A stretch of 29,554 bases of DNA from UBA6197 sp047638075 (GTDB taxonomy: Bacteria; Pseudomonadota; Alphaproteobacteria; Rhodobacterales; Rhodobacteraceae), in contig NZ_JBLJBV010000004.1 of assembly GCF_047638075.1 (NCBI RefSeq), forward strand, positions 1-29,554. Reading direction: 5' to 3'. Below the pieces are notes generated by a model. The model was not told where the DNA came from and made no database searches. It worked only from the letters and a program-made list of their open reading frames with translations. A program made the translations under genes and the position numbers. Of the stretch, positions 24,992 through 29,554 are shown piece after piece (position 1 is the first letter of the stretch; each line of letters starts with the position of its first letter).

Positions 24992-25579
24992 TCAACGAGC
25001 CGGTTCCGCAGGCCGGCGTCGCTCACCAGCCTCGCAAACCATATGGACAGCAGCCGACGCGCCATTCCAGTTTACAAGCCAATCGCCAATAGCGCCTTGT
25101 TTGTTCTTTTTAAGAGTCCATTGATGCAGAGTCGAACCCGCTTGTGCGCTGGCCTGCTGTTCACACGACCAGCGGGTTTCGGTGGCATTGCTGCCCGCAT
25201 CGGTTTGGATCAGCAGCAACCCGGTGGTGCGCCCCGCCTCCGCTGCCAGCTGAAAGCGTCGGCCAGCGGTTAAGGAGAGCGGCTGTGACGGCTCTGCGAT
25301 AACCAGCGCCACGGGTGCCGCGCGCAGGGTTTCTTCGATGCACCACAGCAGATCAATCTCACTTGTCGGGCGCAGCAGGTGCAACCGTTCCCCGATACCC
25401 TGCGGCAGACCGCGCAGCATTGGTATCTCAGGCGCATGGGCGGGCGAGATCCAGACCAGAGTACCGGGGTGGTGGATGGCCTGAAACCATGCAAATGCGC
25501 GCCGTCCCCGGCCCTCGGCCTCATGTACGCGGCGCTGGCGCAGGCCGAAAGGATCACCGGGGCTCGGCTCAGCCCGCAT
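24992..25579 (-). CDS. imuA: ImuA-like SOS mutagenesis protein
   Basis: This 195-residue RecA-like protein of the ImuA family is an accessory factor of the ImuA-ImuB-DnaE2 translesion mutasome. Characteristic blocks are GTLVWISPAHAPEI, LHLLRPTSEIDLLWCIEETLR, ALVIAEPSQPLSLTAGRRFQLAAEAG and a late ETRW. A Walker A motif is not evident, as is usual in ImuA of this group. The gene overlaps the end of yedK by 11 bases on the same strand, so both depend on the LexA box at 26283. Family members are about 200-260 residues, so it may be slightly short at the N-terminus. Its partners imuB and dnaE2 are not in the window. Confidence 0.82.
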   Translation of the reverse strand: MRAEPSPGDPFGLRQRRVHEAEGRGRRAFAWFQAIHHPGTLVWISPAHAPEIPMLRGLPQGIGERLHLLRPTSEIDLLWCIEETLRAAPVALVIAEPSQPLSLTAGRRFQLAAEAGRTTGLLLIQTDAGSNATETRWSCEQQASAQAGSTLHQWTLKKNKQGAIGDWLVNWNGASAAVHMVCEAGERRRPAEPAR

Positions 25580-26249
25580 CTGTCCGTTCTCCCTCGGCCA
25601 CGATCTGCAACATCCCGTCCGGCAGAGGACGCTGGAGCTTCAACGCTTCCTCAGTCGGGGCCGTCAGCCATTGCCGCCAATCCGCAGGCTTCGTCAGGAT
25701 CACCGGCATCGCTTTGGGATGGACAGGCGCGACTTCCGCATTGGGCGGGCAGGTCAAAAAACCGAACAGCTCTGCGGTGACTTCGCCTTCTTTGAGCTTG
25801 CGCACCGAGGTCCATTCGGTACGTAGCCCTGCGAAAAACGCCAGAGGTCTTTCAGCCCCAAGCGCAAACCAAACCGGATGGTTGCGCGGCGCGCCGGGCC
25901 GCTGATCGATCTCGGAAAAGCTGGTGAAGGGCACAAGGCAGCGATGCTCCACCCCCAGCCAGCGCCGCCAATGCGGCGAGGCCACATTGCGGATATTGGT
26001 CACGCCGGAATCGGTGCGCTTACCTTTGAGGAACGTTTCTGGCGTTGGCATGCCCCAACGGGTCTTGCTCAACTGCCAGCCACCCTGCGGCCTATGTCGG
26101 ATGATAGGTGCTGCATAATCCGGCCAGATCCCGGTTTGCGCGGGCAGGTTGCCGGTCAGGTCCTCGAACGCCTCATCGCCGATCAGCATGTCGTCAAACA
26201 CATGCCGCATCGCATCTTGGCTCTTGGTCTGGGAGTATAAATTACACAT
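25569..26249 (-). CDS. SOS response-associated peptidase (YedK/HMCES family), abasic-site DNA-protein crosslinker
   Basis: This is a 226-residue SRAP protein. The start must be ATG 26249, which gives MCNLYS with the essential Cys2 that, after Met removal, forms a thiazolidine crosslink with abasic sites in single-stranded DNA. Other active-site positions are Asn85 and Arg87 (TNIRN), Glu113 (FTSFSE) and His177 (PVHPKAMPVIL). The longer open frame to 26498 would block Cys2 and run over the LexA box. It is the first gene of an SOS pair with imuA and shields abasic lesions from mutagenic bypass. Confidence 0.93.
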   Translation of the reverse strand: MCNLYSQTKSQDAMRHVFDDMLIGDEAFEDLTGNLPAQTGIWPDYAAPIIRHRPQGGWQLSKTRWGMPTPETFLKGKRTDSGVTNIRNVASPHWRRWLGVEHRCLVPFTSFSEIDQRPGAPRNHPVWFALGAERPLAFFAGLRTEWTSVRKLKEGEVTAELFGFLTCPPNAEVAPVHPKAMPVILTKPADWRQWLTAPTEEALKLQRPLPDGMLQIVAEGERTDAG

Positions 26250-26282
26250 CAGCTGATCCGGCCCCAGTTGGAGGATGATCTG

Positions 26283-26297
26283 GAACGTTACCAGAAC
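26283..26297. promoter_or_regulatory. LexA (SOS) box, GAAC-N7-GAAC
   Basis: GAAC (26283-26286), seven bases, GAAC (26294-26297) is an exact match to the alphaproteobacterial LexA operator, read as GTTC-N7-GTTC toward yedK. It ends 33 bases before the yedK start, a position where LexA would block RNA polymerase. DNA-damage induction of the yedK-imuA pair is strongly suggested. Confidence 0.85.
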
Positions 26298-26951
26298 ACG
26301 GGCGGTGGGGAAAGCCTGGGCTGGCAAGGTGTACGCAGTTTTATGGGGAGCGGAGCACCGCGAGGCGCCATCGGACGCCATCATCTGACAGCGAATCGCC
26401 CTGCCGGAATTGCGGCCAGGCCAGCACCCATGCCGGGAACACACCCTAAACCGATCTAAAATACGCGTTTGCCGCCTGCGCAATGGGTCCAAGTGCATGA
26501 TCTGTAACCTAAGAAATCGCGAAAAACATATTACTCAAATTCTGCGAAAATTGCTCGAAACGCTATTGCGCGCTGCAACGTCCAAAGCCGCTAAACCCTT
26601 GGGGCGCCTGCAAAGCGTGTGATCCTGACGGTCGGTGAAGCATGAAAGAATTCGCTTTGCGAAAAAGTTCAAAAAGCGACGCCTCATGGGAGGTGGTTTT
26701 TTTACATTTCAAATCAGGTACTTGCAATCGATGCGAAGTTTCGGCTAGCCTTTGGACATGACATCTTCCGGAGCACAGGCATGATCAATATTTACTCCAC
26801 CGCTTAGCCCGTTCTGAGGCTGGAAGAACAGCGATTCAGACCCCGTCTCTTCACTTTCAAAGCCACAGATGACCCGGCGCCGCCGGGAATAATAAAGCTG
26901 GTCCATTTGGTCTCTGGCGGACCCAAGCCTCTCACAACAAGGCAAATCAAC
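26298..26951. other. Intergenic region with an interrupted plus-strand reading frame
   Basis: No full gene is seen. At 26781 an ATG with GGAG upstream opens MINIYSTA, then a TAG at 26805-26807 stops it; the same frame continues without another stop through the hypothetical gene at 26952-27149. Upstream, 26500-26780 is relatively AT-rich, includes a T7 run at 26697-26703 and TTGCAA/TAGCCT promoter-like hexamers with an 18-base spacing before 26781, so a promoter for the downstream operon is likely here. Confidence 0.35.
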
Positions 26952-27149
26952 ATGACGCATCTGATCATTCTTCACCAAAACGGTCGCGCGACGGCGAATC
27001 CTTGTGCAGCCCGCTCTCGACCGCCTTTGATCAGGCGGGGGAACGGTGTCGCGATAAGGCGGATGGCCGCGCGCATGCTGGTTTACCCCGGTGAGATCGA
27101 GGGGCCGACAGGCGCCGGGCTTGCCGATGTCTGCGTCCGGGAGGGCTGA
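26952..27149 (+). CDS. Small hypothetical protein
   Basis: I do not recognise this 65-residue protein. It starts MTHLIILHQNGRA, is Arg-rich in the middle (SRPPLIRRGNGVAIRRMAARM) and ends GAGLADVCVREG; no membrane segment or metal motif is visible. The stop TGA overlaps the next start (ATGA at 27149), which ties it to a four-gene operon. The frame is open upstream to 26907 and, past an amber codon, to 26781, so the native protein could be longer or the gene damaged. Confidence 0.45.
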   Translation: MTHLIILHQNGRATANPCAARSRPPLIRRGNGVAIRRMAARMLVYPGEIEGPTGAGLADVCVREG

Positions 27150-27769
27150 TGATGGACCCGAACGCCAAAGACCTCGCCTATCTCGACCTGCTTCGAACGG
27201 CTGTCCCGCCTGAAGCTGTCCCGAGCCAGTCCAATCCGGGTCATGTTTTGGATGCGCTTCCGCTAGACGTGCAAACGGCGTTCCGGGAGGTCTATCCAAT
27301 GCCGGGTTTGTCGGTGACGCAGGGAAAAACCTCTATCCCTGCCTCCACTTGGAAGCGGTTTACCCAGGATCAAACCGAGATGGTTATGCGGCGCATGCGC
27401 GAACGCTCGCTGGCGCTGGCGGCGCGTAGACCGGGCCCCGATGCCCTTGATGATGCGCCGGTCATGGCGCACTGGATTGTGGTGTACGATCCTGCCGGGG
27501 ACGGGTTGCTCCTCCTCGGGACACCAACGGGTCATCCCTATTGCGTCGGACCGCTCACCCGCAGCTCCCGGCTCTGTGGCCTGGCGCCGGACGGCACTTG
27601 GGCGCGCAGCACATCGCGGTGGTACCGTCTGACACAGGCTGCAAGTTTTGCGGAGATGCTGGCCCGCCATGGTGACAAGATCGCGGCTGCACAGCGCCTC
27701 GTGCTGACCATTCATCAGGCCCGGGCGATCCTTGGCGCAGAGCAGGCGGCGCCGGAGAGATGCCAATAA
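27149..27769 (+). CDS. Hypothetical protein, possibly DUF6634-like
   Basis: This is a 206-residue protein of unknown function. The central part (about 107-172) reads DDAPVMAHWIVVYDP, TGHPYCVGP and GTWARSTSRWYRL. As I recall, a D-APV-W, TGHP, GWARTxSRFYRLG pattern is found in small alphaproteobacterial proteins grouped as DUF6634; this is a memory-based match and not certain. The N-terminal 100 residues look separate and include a charged helix (MVMRRMRERSLALAARR). Its start overlaps the previous stop and its TAA stop overlaps the next start as TAATG, so the genes are translationally coupled. Confidence 0.7.
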   Translation: MMDPNAKDLAYLDLLRTAVPPEAVPSQSNPGHVLDALPLDVQTAFREVYPMPGLSVTQGKTSIPASTWKRFTQDQTEMVMRRMRERSLALAARRPGPDALDDAPVMAHWIVVYDPAGDGLLLLGTPTGHPYCVGPLTRSSRLCGLAPDGTWARSTSRWYRLTQAASFAEMLARHGDKIAAAQRLVLTIHQARAILGAEQAAPERCQ

Positions 27770-27927
27770 TGACCATGTCCCGACGCACTTGGGCGTTTGC
27801 GCCGATACAACTGCGCTGCGCGGCGCATAGCAAAAGACCCAAACCTATCGGCAGGCCGGGCGTTCAGGGTGTGCCACCCGGTCGACGCCTTCACCAGCTG
27901 TCCGTGATTGAGGAGATCGTCACATGA
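27769..27927 (+). CDS. Very small hypothetical protein (52 residues) in the metallophosphoesterase operon
   Basis: An open frame of 52 codons fills the space between its neighbours almost exactly. Its ATG overlaps the preceding TAA (TAATG), CGGAGAG lies 11-17 bases upstream, and its TGA (27925-27927) overlaps the next ATG (ATGA). The product is basic (MTMSRRTWAFAP, HSKRPKPIGRPG, LHQLSVIEEIVT) with no recognised domain. Coupling at both ends supports a real gene; without comparative data it remains a candidate. Confidence 0.5.
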   Translation: MTMSRRTWAFAPIQLRCAAHSKRPKPIGRPGVQGVPPGRRLHQLSVIEEIVT

Positions 27928-28733
27928 ACATAAACCCAAAAGTGTTGGCCATTGCTGATCTGCATCTCGACATTTGGTTGATCAAAGGGCGCGATCCGCT
28001 CACCTCCTTTGATCCAGACTTCCTGGCCTCGCTGGATGCGCTGATCATCGCGGGCGATCTGTCAAACAAACCAAAGGTACGCTGGCCCAAAATGCTGGCG
28101 CATCTCGCGCGCTATGTGCCGACGGAGCGTATCTACCTGTTCCCCGGCAATCATGATTACTATGATCATGTGCTGAATGGCGACGACCGTCTGGCCGCGA
28201 TCTGTGAGGACGCCGGCGCCAACTTTGCGCAAAAACAGGTTTTGCAGTTTGGCGGCTGCCGCTACCTGTGCTGCACCCTTTGGACCGATTTTGCCCTGAC
28301 AGGCGCCACCGAGGCCTGCATGTATCAGGCCAGCCAAGCCATGAATGATTACCATTACATCCGATGGGCGGCCGGCGGCGCGTTTCGCAAGATCACCCCG
28401 ATTGATGTGCTCCGAACCCATACCGATCACCGCGCATGGCTTGAGGCGCGATTGGCCGAACCCTTTGCGGGGCGTACCATTGTTGTGACCCATCACGCGC
28501 CCTTGGCGGATTGCATAACCGACGACTCTCCCGTGCATGCCGCCTACGCTTCCGATTTGTCCCAGCTGATCGAAACCTACCAGCCGGATGAGTGGCTCTT
28601 CGGGCATACCCATCATCAGATTGCGTTCCAGCACGGCAAGACCCGCCTGCGCAACATCTCGCTTGGGTATCCGTGGGAGGTGACGGCGGCCAGCGAAACG
28701 GAGGTTCTGGCGCGGTTGGCGGGATTTGTTTGA
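27924..28733 (+). CDS. Calcineurin-like metallophosphoesterase
   Basis: This is a 269-residue dinuclear metal phosphoesterase. The metal ligands are all visible: Asp12 and His14 in ADLHLD, Asp45 in IIAGDLS, Asn76 and His77 in GNHDYY, His190 in VVTHHAP, and His228 and His230 in GHTHHQ. The family hydrolyses phosphoesters of nucleotides, nucleic acids or small molecules; the substrate is not evident. There is no signal peptide, so it is cytosolic. It ends a four-gene overlapping set and is followed, after 148 bases, by the CRISPR array. Confidence 0.92.
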   Translation: MNINPKVLAIADLHLDIWLIKGRDPLTSFDPDFLASLDALIIAGDLSNKPKVRWPKMLAHLARYVPTERIYLFPGNHDYYDHVLNGDDRLAAICEDAGANFAQKQVLQFGGCRYLCCTLWTDFALTGATEACMYQASQAMNDYHYIRWAAGGAFRKITPIDVLRTHTDHRAWLEARLAEPFAGRTIVVTHHAPLADCITDDSPVHAAYASDLSQLIETYQPDEWLFGHTHHQIAFQHGKTRLRNISLGYPWEVTAASETEVLARLAGFV

Positions 28734-28881
28734 AGAATGGGAGGCTCACGTAACTTCTGCTCAATCTTCGGGCTGAGCTTCATACACAAAGTTTAGGACA
28801 CAAAAGCGATCGGTGTTAGGGTCAACTTTGATTGATCAACGCCCAAGCCAAGGCTTCAAGTGAAGGCATCGAGAAGCGTTC

Positions 28882-29501
28882 CGGTTCATCCCCGCGCATG
28901 CGGGGAACGGATGCTGTGGATTATGCGGAGGTACGCTAATGGCGGTTCATCCCCGCGCATGCGGGGAACGGTTGCAGCGCCTCCGCCATTGCCCCCTCCA
29001 ATTCGGTTCACCCCCTCGCATTCGGGGAACGGTGCCAACTCCCAGCCGGAGGTATCAACCTCGACGGTTCATCCCCGCGCATGCGGGGAACGGTTTGTGA
29101 CGCGGTGCAGGTGTTCAACCAGAAACGGTTCATCCCCGCGCATGCGGGGAACGGGGCAGTAGCGCCGGGGTTGGTTAGCCGATCATCGGTTCATCCCCGC
29201 GCATGCGGGGAACGGTTGATACCGTGTCAATTCTAAATACGCCATTCCGGTTCATCCCCGCGCATGCGGGGAACGGACGGTTTGGAGTAGGGGTGCTTAG
29301 CGGATCAACGGTTCATCCCCGCACATGCGGGGAACGGTCCGCGCCCAGGCGTGCCGTGGCCACCGAGTTCGGTTCATCCCCGCGCATGCGGGGAACGGCA
29401 GCCCACGGTCTGCATCGTGTCGTAGCCCTGCGGTTCATCCCCGCGCATGCGGGGAACGGGCCTTGTGCTGGAATAGCGGATCAGCATCACGCGGTTCATC
29501 C
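28882..29501 (-). CRISPR. Type I-E CRISPR array: ten 29-bp repeats, ten 32-bp spacers, one truncated repeat
   Basis: Repeats start at 28882, 28943, 29004, 29065, 29126, 29187, 29248, 29309, 29370 and 29431, an exact 61-base period. The plus-strand repeat reads CGGTTCATCCCCGCGC then ATGCGGGGAACGG. Its complement ends GGGGATGAACCG, the 8-nt handle of I-E crRNAs, so transcription is expected on the minus strand with the leader to the right. The repeat at 29004 has three changes (positions 8, 13 and 19, two of them breaking stem pairs), and that at 29309 one (position 15). At 29492 only the first 10 bases of a repeat remain. No cas gene is in the window; 53 bases follow the truncated repeat. Confidence 0.97.
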
Positions 29502-29554
29502 GTAAGCGGTCGCTGGGGACCACGGGTAGCTTATCTTGATGGCGTGAAGTTCCA

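Noticed and set aside
24531..25124. Plus-strand open frame of 197 codons over the toxin-antitoxin operator and the end of imuA
   Set aside because: It runs antisense through imuA and across the palindrome; no domain or ribosome site supports it.
25124..25145. A tRNA T-arm-like string
   Set aside because: It lies in imuA coding sequence and no cloverleaf can be drawn around it.
26740..27299. Minus-strand open frame of 184 codons
   Set aside because: It overlaps two plus-strand genes with coupled starts and shows no recognisable domain.
28860..29505. Two 100-residue open frames across the CRISPR array, with recurring PRACGER and SSPRMRGT
   Set aside because: These are translations of the CRISPR repeats and not real proteins.

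Overview
The window looks like accessory DNA from an alphaproteobacterium, most likely a Roseobacter-type Rhodobacterales. The grounds are the high GC content, a GAAC-N7-GAAC SOS box of the alphaproteobacterial type in front of a yedK/imuA pair, and the style of the Tn3-tyrosine recombinase pair and transport operon. The assignment rests on sequence style and recognised families, not on a marker gene. Mobile or decayed elements occur at both 1-3509 and 21250-21450.

Layout. (1) 1-3.5 kb: an intact Tn3-family transposase followed by a tyrosine recombinase broken by an out-of-frame internal deletion. (2) 3.7-9.0 kb, minus strand: two aldehyde dehydrogenases, a beta-hydroxyacid dehydrogenase very like sulfolactaldehyde reductase (YihU), and a split thiamine-diphosphate (TPP) decarboxylase of the sulfopyruvate/phosphonopyruvate type. 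(3) 9.2-11.4 kb: a LysR regulator, then a second, paralogous split TPP decarboxylase on the plus strand, closed by a strong bidirectional terminator. (4) 11.5-16.2 kb, minus strand: a complete five-gene branched-chain-amino-acid-type ABC transporter. (5) 16.6-21.2 kb, plus strand: an operon of MmgE/PrpD protein, acyl-CoA dehydrogenase, family III CoA-transferase and MaoC/HTD2-like hydratase. (6) 21.2-22.9 kb: an IS1182-type transposase remnant and an azlCD exporter pair. (7) 23.1-24.6 kb: a RES-type toxin with a long Xre/MbcA-like antitoxin and a 14-bp inverted-repeat operator. (8) 25.0-26.3 kb: imuA and yedK behind a LexA box, with no imuB or dnaE2 beside them. (9) 26.95-28.7 kb: four tightly overlapping genes ending in a metallophosphoesterase, one of them only 52 codons. 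(10) 28.88-29.5 kb: a type I-E CRISPR array with ten full repeats and one truncated repeat; no cas gene is inside the window.

How the genes may work together. Regions 2 to 5 read as one catabolic island: an ABC importer, CoA-activation and hydration enzymes, 2-oxoacid decarboxylases giving an aldehyde, and aldehyde and 3-hydroxyacid dehydrogenases, with a LysR gene between the two decarboxylase modules. The Arg123-containing PVGR motif in the YihU-like enzyme and the ComDE-like decarboxylases suggest that a C3 organosulfonate (sulfolactaldehyde, sulfolactate or sulfopyruvate level) is among the substrates. This is inference: no sulfolactate dehydrogenase, Xsc or other sulfite-releasing enzyme is present. 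The right third is a stress, DNA-damage and defence neighbourhood.
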